Shown piece by piece: positions 48,577 through 60,573 of a stretch of 64,000 nt of DNA. The position numbers and the translations under genes are program-made. Origin of the DNA: Canna indica (taxonomy: Eukaryota > Streptophyta > Magnoliopsida > Zingiberales > Cannaceae); the NCBI GenBank assembly GCA_034359265.1, contig CP136891.1:52468501-52532500 (forward strand). The letters run 5' to 3'. Each line of letters starts with the position of its first letter. Positions within the stretch are counted from its first letter, which is position 1. The notes under the pieces were generated by a model. The model ran no database searches. It saw only the letters and a list, made by a program, of their open reading frames with translations, and was not told where the DNA came from.

Positions 48577-50160
48577 TGTTGGCTTTAGGTTTTCAACCTT
48601 GGTCTTAATCTCTTAATCTCAGTTTTGATGATAACAAACATGGAACTAATATTTCATCGAGAAATCTTTCAGTTTCCGTATCGATTAGCGTTCGATGTCC
48701 TCGATCGGAAAAATCAAAAGAAATCGGAAAATCGGAAGGACATTGATCGTCGCGCTCAAGTTAGTCGTGGAACATCTCAAAGTTCGACGTGTGCACCAAA
48801 GACGTCTTAGACGAGTCCAAAGATCAAATGAAAAGCTCTCCAAGTTGATGGTCATTGAAAGCTGGAACTAGGAAACAAAGCGCGGAAGAAAATTGGCTGA
48901 GAAATAAAAATTTCAGCCTAGGTTCGGTCGACCGGGCGGTCGACCGAATAGGGTAAGAAATTGGCAGTAACCAATTCGGTCGACCAGTCGATCGACTGAA
49001 CACTACCAAAAAAGCAGTGGCTACTTCGGTCGACCGATCGGTCAACCGACAGAGGCCTAATATGAGCAGAATGCTCATCGGTCGACCAAATTGAGGATCG
49101 CGCGATCGTGATCCTGCTTCCCTCGCATCGATCAACCGATCGGTCAATCGAACTGAGGATAGTAGAAGATGCAACTCGCGTCGATCGACCGACTAGTCGA
49201 CCGAATGGTAGAGCGAGTGTTTTGCGTCTGGCGATTGACCCGTCGGTCGACCGCACACAGAGAGGAAGGCAGTGGTCGTTCGAGCGGTCGATCGGTCGAT
49301 CGACCAACCAATCGACCGGGCATCTGTAACGGCTAGATTTTAGCCCGTTGAGCTGTCGTTTCTTCGTAAGGGTATAAATATCCTCACCTATCTCATTTAA
49401 CCTCTCTCTCTAATTTTTTGCAGATTTTATTGAGTAATATTAAGAGAGATTTGAGCCTTCAAATGATCGATCAACGGCGCTCTGTTCTTCCGCGAACATT
49501 CTCGCAAGCGCCTAGTTTTCTTCCTCAACTCGGGATTTAATTCGAGCTCATCCCCTTGACGAGTTGAAGGTGTCGAAGGCTTGGAAAAGAGCTGTGGTTC
49601 ATCTTTTCATTCTTAGCTATTTTCATTGTAATCTTAACTATTTATTTGAACTTGTTTATTTGATTTGAGTCTGTAGAAGACCTTGTGTTAGGTCTTGTGT
49701 GAAAGTGGTATCCTCAGTGTAGAAGGAGTAAAGCCACTTGTGTAAACGTAGTTTTACTAGGATTAAGTAAGTTGTCCCTTAGGGTTGAGGTGGAAGAGTG
49801 CTCTCAGTAAGAAGGCAGAGACTTCCGGGTGTGGATGTGTCTTAGGTCGAGAGTGCGACTCTTCGAGTCAATGTCTTATGTGTAAGGGAAACCGAATTAA
49901 TCTAGTAAACCTAGTTTGGAAATCCTAAGCGGGGTGCTTAGGTAGTTGAGTAGGCATTGGGGCCGAACCACTATAAATTCTTGTGTTTGCATTGATTTAC
50001 TGATTGTTTTAAATTACTTAATTATCTATCGCTTTCGCATCAAATCGTTCAATCGTAAATTGCCTAAATGATCTAAGAAATCGATTAAAATCGAATTTAG
50101 GCTAATTGAATTAGTAAACACACTATTCACCCCCCCTCTAGTATTGCCATTTCGTCTTCA
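48577..50160 (+). repeat. Copia 3' LTR
   Basis: Follows the polypurine tract AAAAAGGGGGAGAT. It carries the same U3 palindrome cluster (about 48915-49325), TATAAATA at 49373-49380 and the conserved downstream block. It keeps the 64-bp stretch missing from the 5' LTR but lacks a small palindrome unit near 49085 that the 5' LTR has. Confidence 0.92.
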
Positions 50161-53100
50161 CAACTTGCCAACTTGGTACGATTCTTGGCCCAACCATCGC
50201 TCATACACAATCACAAACACAATCAACACATAATCACAGCACACACAGGTACATCGACAAGATTTCTCGGGTGATTAAAAAATTATGTCGACATCTCGGG
50301 TACGCGCATATGCACCCCTAATCCGGCTCTCTCTCAGGCCCAAATATCTCGGCTACATACTCTACCACCCAACCAATAGAATTTCCTTTGGTGTAACTAG
50401 AAGGCATACCATTCATCAAATACCCAAAAGAAAAGTTCAGCAATAATATAAATTCATAAACCACATCCATATCAGCTATCGTTGTCATAACAGCAGAAAT
50501 GTCAGGAATACCATAATGGCAAAACATAAATATCTAAATAATTCATTCCTCAAGTATACTCAAGGTGATACCCAACACTTACCTAAATTTCTAACCTGCT
50601 CAAATGTTAACAGATTCACTTTCGACACTTCTACCAAATCACTAGTTTTAAGTGATATGACTATAAAACTCACAGAATGTCAAGCTTGCATATCACACAA
50701 TCTAACGACAAAGTTTCATATCATTTGGACAACTGGTCAGTCACGAAATGGTGTGATGAACTTACCATCCCGAAATTTCTGCATAGACTATCAGATTTTT
50801 TTTCTGTTCAAGTTGCTATCTCAGAAAATTCATAACTAAGTCAACTCTTACTATTTTTCCCTCAAACTAGATTCGTATAGTTGTCCATATACCCCACAAG
50901 GATTTCCCAATGTTTCTCTGTCATAGGACAAGATTCATTCTCCGAATATCACGTCAAACTTTTAATTTATCACAAATTCTGCTATGTACAGAACTAGATA
51001 GTTTTGAGTAGCCTTCGAACTAAATTTATAAACTTCAGTCTATTCAATCCAGAATTCACTAAAATTTAGTGTGGAAGCTATTCCATTATCCTATAATCTT
51101 ACCTCAAGAGTTTGTACAAAACAGATGACTCCTCAACCTCCGAACCAAGTGTCAAAATTGACAAAAGTGACGGCAGCCGCACCGCCGCCGCAGACCTCCG
51201 GCTCTCCGCTCTCTGCCTCTCTCCCATGGGCACAGTTTGCTCCTCTCCTTCATCTCTCATACGGATCTTCTTACACCTTAAATGTGTTTTTTTTATTTGT
51301 TTTCTTGCTCCTCTCCTTTCGCTCTCCCATGTTTCCACTTTCCACTGTAACACGATCTATGGACCGAAGGTATGGAGCAAGTGGAAGCATATATTTCTAA
51401 TTCATTCTCAAATTTTTTTCTCCCATTTTTACTTATTTCTAGTTGGAATTATCTTGCTCTATAGTGACAGTGTCTTCTAATAGTGTTGATCTCAGTTATT
51501 ATGTGTTGCTAATTATCTTGCTAATTCATTCTCAGTTATTATGTGTTGCTAATTATCTTGCTAATTATTTTCAGGCGATGGGTTTGGGAATTTCCCTTCA
51601 AAATAGTAGTGGGTTTGGGACGGGTTTAGGATTGAGTTTTCTTAATGGGTATGGGATAGGATTGACTTCGCCGTCCCAAACCCTCCCCGGTGCCATCCCT
51701 ACTTATGACCACTTAAAGGTAGGATTTCTAGCCCTTAGCTCAGCCACATCATCCATAGTTTAATCCCACGCATAGTACACACAACAACATTGGGGTTCAC
51801 CAAAGAAAAATAGGTAAATTATACAGAACCCCCCTCCACTACATTAGTTGTTCGAATAACCCCCTGCATTAGCCCTCACTCAAAATAGTATCACGTGACA
51901 GCACTCTCCACCCTCCATCTCATTTGACGGCCATCACATATTCTTCTACCCATCCTCACCTACCTGCACTCTCTCCCTTGCCCTAGACTCCACCGTCGTT
52001 GTCGTCGCCACCGCTTCACCTTGGACTCCCCCACCTTGCCCTTCCCCTAGACTCCGTCACCGTCATCGTTGCCGCCTTCTTCTTCTTCTTCTTCTAGGGG
52101 ACCTTGGTCTCCAACGAGAAGAAGAAGTGGCGGCGACGGCGATGGAGTGTAGGGGAAGGGCAAGGTGGAGGAGTCCAAGGTGAAGCGGCGGCGACGGTGG
52201 AGTCTAGGGCAAGGGAAGGAGTGTAGGTAGGTGAGGGATGGCTAGAAGAACAAGTGATGGTCGTCGAAAGAGATGGAGGGTGGAGAGTGTTGTCATGTGG
52301 CACTGCTTTGACTGAGGGCTAACGGAGGGGGATTATTCGAACAACTAATGTAGTGGAGGGGGGTCCTGCGCACACTTGGTAGTTTAGATAGGTCTTGCAC
52401 ACAGCCTATAGTCAATGGGGGTTTCGCATAATTTGCCCAAGAAAAATTAGGAATTTGACATGGTTACATGGGTGTAGCATTTCACCAAACACTTGGTGGG
52501 CATCTTTATGCCACACCTTGCCATGCACCATAGGATTTCCACCTAGGGCAGTTTAGTCCATATTAAACAAGTTTAGGCCCTTCCCGATCACGATCTATCA
52601 TCCTACTATTGAGAACCACAAAATAGAGGGTTTACCCTCCAAGTTAGGGACACATACCCTAAAGAGGTCCTAGGGAAATCCGCCCCCAAATCCAACCCAA
52701 AAATTACGCTAACACACACCATATCAAGAGAGTTAATCTACCATAATCTTAAGTCATGAAAAAAAATCCAAAAGGCCCACATTTAGGGTGCAAAAATTCG
52801 GCCCCAGCCCTCATAGGGCTGCCCTACACCATTCGCACCACTACCACACAAACCTGCACAAGGAATTCATCAATAATCCATAGAAAACATCATGAGAAAC
52901 CAAAATTTTGGATTCAAATCACATCCAAACTTGGGACTGCCCTAGAGGTGGGCAAATCCCTAGAGTCTTAGGGCCACTCACCGGCAAGGGAACGAGAAGC
53001 GATCGACTTCTGGCAACGATGAATCTCCCGTTGCCCATCTCCTTGTGCGCGTCCCTCTCATCATCGCCTGGGGGTGCGTGTGACTCCAAGGAGGAGCCAC

Positions 53101-53357
53101 GCCCCAGGTGAGATATATTATTTAATATATATTTTTTAATTTATAATTTTGCCCTTATGACTTAAACGGATCATAACTCGACCTATGCTCGTTCAAATCG
53201 AGTTCTATTTGAACCTATGGACTAGACTCGACCCAACCTTTCATCCCGACTCAAAGGAAATAATTTTCCTCATACACAAGGGTCATATCACAAATCGCGC
53301 CCTCCGATGATTTCTCGGCCCGCTCCAATGCACATCTCGGCTTTCCTACTGAAGCCA
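50161..53357 (-). mobile_element. Gypsy LTR, right part
   Basis: Continues the LTR begun at 39604. The segments at 50520-51120 and 52890-53110 match the LTR at 28301-38885 (for example ATATACCCCACAAGGATTTCCC and the GTGCGTGTGACTCC region). The usual end GGGTATTACA is missing; homology fades into a TA-rich stretch at 53357-53370. It hosts the Mutator-like foldback at 51812 and probably further insertions at about 51160-51800. The GGGTTTGGGA-rich ORF at 51443-51763 is not recognised as a gene. Confidence 0.6.
51812..52438. mobile_element. Mutator-like foldback MITE, 627 bp, 9-bp duplication
   Basis: Ends AGGTAAATTATAC and GCATAATTTGCCC are imperfect inverses, flanked by a perfect 9-bp duplication AAGAAAAAT at 51803-51811 and 52439-52447, the size typical of Mutator-like elements. 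Nearly the whole length folds back: the left arm (51812-52090) pairs with the right arm (about 52105-52438), including CCCTCCATCTC, CCTTGCCCTAGACTCCACCG and CACCTTGCCCTTCCCCTA. The right arm has about 50 extra bases near its outer end. A (CTT)n/(GAA)n pair lies near the apex. It has no transposase; ORFs on both strands are by-products of the inverted repeat. Confidence 0.9.
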
Positions 53358-54587
53358 ATATATATATATTCTTGAAGTCGGAGTGATGCGGGCATTCGTG
53401 TCTCGTGGTCCGGCGCGGTTACAACGATAACCTACAAAGGCACTCCAACTCTCAAGTAAGAAGAAACCTCAGATAATGGGTATGGAATTGAAATCGAGGG
53501 TATACCTGATGTGCCTCGTGTCTATTTTATAAGGCGGGTTAGAGATGTTTTTGGCGATGATGTCTCTCAAGATCTCACGAAAATATATATGCTCAAAACG
53601 GGTCAAAGTTTATCCCAGAGATGGCAGGCTCATTACTGTTGAATCCCTGGTAATTAATGAAGGATGTCGATAAGTCCACAGCCCCCGAGCTTGATCGGAG
53701 TCTGAGGACTTTGTGCCGAGCTCTAGTAGTGTGCCGACTTCTACTCATTTGCCTAGCTTTCTACATGTTCCGAGTGTTTGACCTTGATCACACTTCGGTA
53801 AGTGAGCATGTGCTGAGTTCTACCCTTAATTGAATTGCCGAGGTAGGTGAGATTAGTGTATCTTGATCTTTTCTATGCCCAGTATGGTGGCTACGTGAAG
53901 AGGAACTGCTCCTTTCCATGTGTCGGCCTCATGTTGTTGCCTGTTTTTTTCAGCAATTAATTCTGATAGAGGAGTAATCATGGCGCAGAGATCTGGTCGT
54001 TCATGCTTTGAGGCATTTAAGTATGTGTCCTTGATGGGACGATCAATTAGGATTCATTTCGTTGTTACAACACGGTTGTTAGTTGTCCGATGAGGAGGTT
54101 GTCGCTTCCTAATCTTTAAAGCTTTCTCCTCTCACTCATTTTGAGTTTTCTTGTGTCCCAAGTTTTTGCATGTTCCTTGTTCATGTCCTTGAGGTCTTCA
54201 TCGGTGATGCTGCCACTCCGTTCATTGCCTTGTCCGCTATCATTCATTCCTGGTAAGTCTTCATGACTCAACCTTTTTATTTCTGCCTTGTTAGGTCCGG
54301 CCTTAAGTTGGTAGGTTGTACTGACTCGTCCCTTGTTCATTAAGATTTCCAATCTTCGTCGAGTTAATGGGGAAGAAGAGTGTTAGCCTTGAGTTGGTAG
54401 TAAGTAAGCCGGGCGAGGGCGCAAACCCTTACTCATGGGTTCACGGCGAGATAAGGCAATAGAGATCAGCGATGACCAACCCCATCGGTATTGAGGATCT
54501 TCGCAAAGGCATGTCACTATCTCATTCCGATGATGAGGATGCCTTTGAGAGTCTTCCCTGTTCTCCGGAGGACAAGGTCTTTCATTA
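53358..54587 (+). mobile_element. Gypsy LTR/leader debris
   Basis: Mixed GC content with no ORF worth calling. CCCCCGAGCTTGATCGGAGTC and repeated GCCGAG motifs (53680-53850) look like LTR sequence of the element that owns the gag-like ORF at 54588. The minus ORF at 54116-54352 is not recognised. Limits are uncertain. Confidence 0.4.
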
Positions 54588-55005
54588 ATGGATCTCGACG
54601 TCTGGTTGTCCTTTACCGGTTTTGAATGCAGGGTTCTAATTCAAGTGAACGTCAACCAGTCGCAGCTTCACCCGAATAGTTGGGCGTTTGTCCGCTACTT
54701 TGAAATCCTAATGAAGTTCCTCGGTGTCAAGTCAAGCCTCAATGTATTTTTTTCCTTCTTCCAAGCTAAAGGGACGCATAAGGGCCTGTGGGTGTCCTTC
54801 AGTAGCACCCCCGAGGAGGAAACTCTTCGGCTTGTTCAAGAATTTTTACAAGAACTTCAAGAGGTATTTCTTCAAAGTGATGTCGAGGCCGAGTGAGTGG
54901 CAGTTAATTCTGGATAAAGGTGTCATCCACGAAGAAGTTTCCACTATTTTGGAGGCGGAACCCGACCACCATTCTAGCCTTAGAGGAGGGAGGCATTCTG
55001 CCTGA
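54588..55005 (+). pseudogene. Gypsy gag-like ORF (PF04195 type)
   Basis: MDLDVWLSFTGFECRVLIQV, then SQLHPNSWAFVRYFEILMKF and SSLNVFFSFFQAK fit the plant 'putative gypsy type transposon' domain. After GLWVSFSSTPEEE the correct reading passes by a one-base shift into KLFGLFKNFYKNFKRYFFKV (54724-55005 frame). It is homologous to 10765-11146. Further sequence to about 55680 keeps weak polyprotein character (SERRVKEDIGLAFPV) with many stops. Confidence 0.65.
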
Positions 55006-56006
55006 GGATAGGCTGGTGATTTGGTATTTAAACTAGTGTGGGCCTTCTACTCCTCTTTCATGTAGAGAGTTGTTGAGATGGGACTAGGACAAGTCCTCTG
55101 TCGCATGATATATAAGTAAGCTCAAGGCTGTAGGGTATCTGCCTTGCTACCTAAGTCTCTTTGAATGTACTAATTTTGGACTTCTCTTTGTAGGCTAGAT
55201 GGCTTCGAGGTTGAACCAGACATCCCTCCAGTCCAGACTAGAGGAATTGAGAGGGAAAGCCCCAACGATTGGCAAGGGGAAGGATCTAGTGGCTGATGTA
55301 TATCTTCACCCACCTTCATTAAAACTAGTGAAGATTTTGGGGCCCTGGGCCCAAGGGTCAGACAAACCGCGGGTACCCTCACCTTCTCATTCTCCTTCCC
55401 CTCCTCCCATCCTCCCCTCAAGCGAAGGAAGAGGGCCAAAGCTTCCGGCGTTATGTTTTTGGAGGGGGAGGATATGGCCCCTAAGGAAGCTACTTTTTCG
55501 GAGGAAGCCTACTAGGTCCCCGTTGTAGGGGTGGAGAGAAGTTTCAGTTAGTTGTATCTTTCTGAACGTAGAGTGAAGGAGGATATCGGTCTAGCTTTCC
55601 CGGTCTACCAGGACTTTCCTGACAATAAAGTTGTCAGCGATTATAGAGATGACAATAGGCTCATGTAGATTTTTATCAATTCCTTGGAGGTCAGATTCAT
55701 AGATATCCTTGTTTGGCCGAGTGGAGCCCTCGGGCTAAATTGTAGTTGGCTCGATGTGAGTGTGGTTCATTAGTGTGGGCGCATCCAGGCTAATCTGGTT
55801 TGGCCCGAAGAACTAGTCCAATCCTATATATATTCAATATCAATTCTATTCAATTTTGGTCGAACCAATCTTATCTTGTTGAATTAGTTTAACTATAATG
55901 CTGACTTGTTGCGGGATAATTGAAGCAACTTGATCCATTTAAGATCAACTCAACCTAGATGATCAGATTTCTATTCGCATGAAGGCCCCATTCTTTAATT
56001 TTGATG

Positions 56007-56008
<2 letters not shown>

Positions 56009-56045
<37 letters not shown>
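56009..56045. repeat. (GA)n microsatellite, ~18 units
   Basis: Uninterrupted GA dinucleotides after TTGATGGG, ending at GCAATAAATG. It lies about 55 bp outside the left end of the second Harbinger element. Confidence 0.97.
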
Positions 56046-56046
<1 letters not shown>

Positions 56047-56759
56047 AATAAATGCAATAATGTTGTATTTGTGCGTTTAAGAAGATGGGTTAAAATTTAA
56101 GGGCATGTTTCTTTCCACCCATTTTGGGTTTTGGTTTCGTTTGAAATCGAAACCCGCGCTCGAAACGACGTTTGTTGACGAAAACTAGTCAAATTTTCAA
56201 ATCCATTTCGCGAAATCAACTTTTCGTGAAACATTCTTTTGTACATGAAATCGAATTCTACTCGGAGTAGAATTCGGGTTTTTGTGAAAAGTATCTAAAA
56301 CGGGTGATGGCATACTTGTAAATAAAACATATCCGCACGTTTCATGAAAAGTGAACAAAATCCGCGATCAATTGGGTTAGGGCATCCCACCCCCGACTGA
56401 TCGCGTGAGCCCCTCTCTTCGGTGACAACAGGCGACAAGTTGTCGTCGACTTCATCCCTTCCTCTCCTTCGCCGACGGATCTCTTTCTTTCCAATTCGTC
56501 GACAAATACTTCTCCTTCTCCTTCCAGTCTACTAAACACAATACCTTGAAGGTATGTTTTCCTTCTTTGATTCATCATTTTCACTGTTTGTCCGACGTAG
56601 GGTTTCCTTTTCCTTTTCCTTTTCGATGGTTTGTTGCTTCTGGTTCCATGTGCTTTCATTTTCGTCGCCGCTCTTTCTCAGATGTAGATCTACGATTTCC
56701 TTTTTCTTCGATTCCATGTGCTTCCATTTTCAAACTTCTTGATCTAGGGTTCAAAGTTG

Positions 56760-57830
56760 TGTGAACATTCTTCTCTGATGTTGCTCTGTTTATTACCCGA
56801 TCTAAGGTTTTTTGCTTGATCTAGGGTTATTTTGCCCTATCTAGGGTTTTCATGTTTTCATGTTGCTTTGATGTTCTTCTGCTAGTTACTTTGATTACCG
56901 ATGTAGCTTTGTTTATTGCCTGATCTAAGGTTTCAGATATTTTTTGTTTTCCATTTATGTTGCATTTATCAAGAGTTTCATTGATGTTGCATTGGTCTAG
57001 TGCTTCACTGGTGTTGCATTCATCTACGACTTCATTGATGTTGCATTGATCTAGGATTTCATTAGTTATGTTGCTCATTGTCGGTGAAAATTTAATTTTT
57101 TGTTAAATGTAGGGTTTCATTAGCTATGTTACTAGTTTAATTGTGTTAATGCATGGAAGAATGGTTTTTTTTTTAATCTTGATTGTGTCATAGTTTGTAT
57201 TTATCTACTATTGATATATGTTGCCATAGTATGTATGTTACTAGTTTTATTGTCATAGTATGTATTTATCTACTATGGGTTTTTATTGGTTTCTAACTAT
57301 GGTTTGTTAATTTATTTGTTTATTGATGTTGCTTTGTTTATTGCCCGATCTAGGATTTCGGATATTTTCTATTTTCCATTTATGTTGCATTGATCAAAAG
57401 CTTCATTGATGTTGCATTGGTCTAGGGCTTCATTGATGTTGCATTGATCTACGGCTTCATTGATGTTGCAATGATCTAGGGTTTCATTAGCTTGGGTTTC
57501 ATTAGCTATGTTGCTCACTGTCAGTGAAAACTAAATTTTTTATTAAATGTAGGGTTTCATTAGCTATGTTACTGGTTTGATTGTGTTCATGCATGGAAGA
57601 ATGGTTTTTTTAAAAAAATCTTGATTGTGTTGTAGTTTGTATTTATCTACTATTGATATATATTGCCCGATCTAGGGTTTCATATATTTTTTGTTTTTCA
57701 TTTATGTTGCATTCATCAAGGGCTTCATTGATGTTGCATTAGTCTAAGTCTTCATTGATGTTGCATTGATCTATGGCTTCATTGATGTTGCATTGATCTA
57801 GGGTTTCATTAGCTATATATGTTGTTAATT
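56760..57830. repeat. Tandem TTGATGTTGCATTGATCTAGG repeats in the Harbinger leader
   Basis: Units of about 27 bp (TTCATTGATGTTGCATTG, then ATCTAGGG or ATCTACGG) occur in three blocks at about 56960-57060, 57385-57490 and 57700-57800. Each block is preceded by TTGCCCGATCTAGG, giving a higher-order repeat of roughly 320-430 bp. Minus-strand translation gives a repetitive CNINE.LDQ peptide, which is a repeat artefact. Confidence 0.8.
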
Positions 57831-57991
57831 CATATGTTTACTGTTACTATTTGTTCTTACCAGTACCTATGGTTTGTACCTATTTGTTTGTTAATTCATA
57901 TGATTAGGTTTCATGTTATATTTTATTCATTTATTCTTCTTACTAGTTAGTATACTGTGTTATTTTCAAGTAGATATAATAAGTTGAACAT

Positions 57992-58919
57992 ATGGATGGT
58001 CATTGGAATCCGAGAGAAAAGTCGGAGTTTGGGCCAAAAAATGCCACAGAAGAATTTTTGTACCTCTTGCTTAATAGACAAGCTGAATTAGGCAATCTTA
58101 ATTTTGATAAGATTGTATGGGAAGATATTAGTAAAAAACTGGAGGAGAAGTGTGGGACTAATTACGGGGTGGAGAAATGTAAGTCCAAAAAAACACGGCT
58201 TCTTCGTTTATATAAGCATTTTCACGAGTTGATTAGCCACACTGGGGTCACATGGAATCCTGACACGGGGAATATTAATGCCGATGAAACAGTGTGGAAC
58301 TCATCGGTGTGTCTTTTTGTATTTAATCAATGAGGTTGAGTTAGTTGGTTTTAGAATTATTTTTTTTCATATACAGAAAGGAACGACAAAAAGTTATTTT
58401 AAACCATTTAAGAACGGGCCACCACCATACTATAATTTGATGGAATTGATATTTCAAAATCATTCCGCAACTGGTGGGATGACCCGATCATCAACACAGC
58501 CCTCATTGAATTCGGATGAAGAGCGTATGTTAGAGAAGGAATATTTGGATCCGGATGTACATGGGAAGGAGCCCATAGTGGAGGAAGATGATGATGCTGA
58601 TAGTGTTGAGGATGTACGTCCATCTATTTCCTCACGCGGAAATAAAAGAGGTAAATCATCGATGAGATCAACTGTAGAACAGAAGAAGAAAAAGCTGTAT
58701 AAACTTATTTCAAATCACTATGCAGCTCATCGAAGTGGTGCAGCTTCGGTGTACACATCACCCTCTGATCCATATAGCGTCCCAAATTGTGTTTGACGCA
58801 TTACTAGTGTCGAAAGGCTACCCGGAGCTCACTTGTTTAAGACAATGACTTACTTGGTTGAGCATCCAGATGCTCGACCACTTGTTATGTCATTAAATGA
58901 CGAACAACTCAAGAAATGA
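57992..58919 (+). pseudogene. Harbinger ORF1, Myb/SANT-like protein, one nonsense codon
   Basis: Exon 1, 57992-58306, encodes a Myb/SANT-like domain (ATEEFLYLLLNRQAELG, DISKKLEEKCG, HTGVTWNPDTG, ADETVWNSS) and ends at donor GTGTGT in phase 0. Exon 2 starts at 58377 after CATATACAG with NGPPPYYNLMELIFQNHSA, followed by an acidic linker, a basic KRGKSS..EQKKKK stretch and a C-terminal helical region. A TGA at 58794-58796 interrupts the frame; the frame then continues to TGA at 58917-58919 with HLFKTMTYLVEHPDARPLV, matching the end of ORF1 in the first Harbinger. The protein normally guides the transposase to DNA. Without the nonsense codon it would be about 285 residues. Confidence 0.8.
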
Positions 58920-59095
58920 ATGCAAAGTTTACATGGGTGACACATTATTTTATTTTTTATGATGCCAGATTGAACTATGTGTGTAACAATACTTTATTTT
59001 ATTTATTTTCATGCTTTGGTTATGAACTGAACAATGTATTTCTAGTTTGTTTACTTCCATGCATTATATTCTACTTATTTTTTAATTATCGTAGA

Positions 59096-60351
59096 ATGAG
59101 TCATCAACCTCCACATACATCTTATAGCGATGAAGAAATTTTCGATGACTTAGTATTATTACTCATGTTGAATATATTGGATAAGTTGGATGAATTAGAA
59201 AACCCAACCCCAAGAAGAGCAGTGCGTACTTTAATTTTGAGAGGTGCGGACTATGTGCATGAGTTAATACATAGTCATGTACGATGCTACGAGAACTTGT
59301 GTATGGAGTCAAGTCTATTCCTTAAATTATGCACCGATCTTAGGAGACTTGGCTTAGAAGACCAAAATATATATGTGGAGGAAGCAGTTGCAACGTTCTT
59401 ATATACACTTTGTCATAATGAACGAGTTCGAATAATTGCGGAGCGCTATCAACACTCAACTCAAACATGTCACAAGTGGTTCAAGTTGACACTTATAGTG
59501 GTTCTTAGGTTGGGGACAGAAATTATCAAACCCCGAGAACCTCGAACTGTTCAACCTGAAATTGGAGGGCATCCTAGGTGGTTCCCTTATTTTAAGGTAA
59601 AATCATTTCCTAGTCCTTATGTGTAATTGCATAGGGGTTGTCTAACATTTGAACAATCCTTTTGTAGAATTGCATAGGGGCGATAGACGGGACACATATT
59701 TCGGCATTCGTTCCCGCAAATAAGGCATCTTTATATCGGGGCCGTAAGGGAACCATTATACAAAATATAATGGCAGCATGCACTCACAACATGCTATTCA
59801 CCTATGTAAAGAGTGGTTGGGAGGGAAGCGCGAATGACGCGCGTATTTTCAGCCACACTATTTATTCTCCCAACTCAGATTTTTCTATGCCAATATGAGA
59901 TAAATTTAACTCAACGTAATCACTTCCTTAGTGTTGATTTGGTTTTAATAGAAATTTTTCTTTCATATTGGTAGATGAATTCTACGTGGTTGATGCGGGA
60001 TATCCGAATGTATCTGAATTATTGGCACTTTATCATGGTGAAAGGTACCATAGATTAGATTATCGTAAGTGAGGCCCCTCAACAAAAAGAGAATTGTTTA
60101 ACCAACGACATTCCTTCGTTCGGAACGTAATCGAACGATGCTTTGGACTATTGAAAGTATGTTTTTCGATATTAAAGATGATGCTGAATTACCCGCTAGC
60201 AAGACAAAACAATATCGTATTGGCTTGTTGTACAATTCATAACTTTATTATTAAATATCATAATTCAGATGAATTAATGAATATTTGGAACAATGAAGAA
60301 GTTATTATTGATGATGAAGATCAATCTTCACCCCTATTGAATCATCAGTAG
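59096..60351 (+). pseudogene. Harbinger DDE transposase, near intact
   Basis: Exon 1, 59096-59596 (167 codons, phase 0 donor GTAAAA), is the N-terminal helical domain (TLILRGADYVHELI, TLCHNERVRIIAERYQ). Exon 2 starts 59668 after TTTTGTAG: NCIGAIDGTHISAF with the first catalytic Asp, then RGRKGTIIQNIMAAC and GWEGSANDARIF. Its donor near 59895 is not a clean GT. Exon 3 starts 59975 after TTGGTAG: EFYVVDAGYPN with the second Asp, and NVIERCFGLLK with the catalytic Glu. A single TGA (60070-60072) lies between them. The end is at 60351 after a short acidic tail. All three catalytic residues are present, so inactivation seems recent. I start at the ATG that matches copy 1 in exon length and phase. 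Confidence 0.85.
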
Positions 60352-60573
60352 GTGAATCTTCTTCAACTCAAAATGTTATGCATGATATTCGGGAAGGGAT
60401 TGCATATCAACTTTAGGCACATCGACACTGATTGCCCTTCCATATTTTAATTAGGTTTAAACATGTAATAGAATTCTATGCCTTGGACTTGTAATAGACT
60501 TAATTGTTACTTAAATTTATTTTTGATAGTGTATGTTACCAACAATATATTAATTTTAGTTTCATTAAATAGT

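Larger units (their letters stand above)
42298..50160 (+). mobile_element. Copia retrotransposon with gag but no pol (non-autonomous)
   Basis: 5' LTR 42298-43816 (1519 bp) and 3' LTR 48577-50160 (1584 bp), both TGTTGGCTTTAGG...CGTCTTCA. Primer-binding site TGGTATCAGAGC is at 43819-43830, and polypurine tract AAAAAGGGGGAGA lies just before 48577. The 4.76-kb interior has a decayed gag (43885-45250) and then 3.3 kb of AT-rich non-coding DNA. No protease, integrase, reverse transcriptase or RNase H motif is present. The 5' LTR lacks about 64 bp (the ATGTCCTCGATCGG block) found in the 3' LTR, and indels also differ in the palindrome cluster. The flanking pentamers CATTA and CAACT do not match. 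Confidence 0.9.

Noticed and set aside
42298..50165. Clean 5-bp target duplication for the Copia element
   Set aside because: Flanks CATTA and CAACT differ, so I did not claim one.
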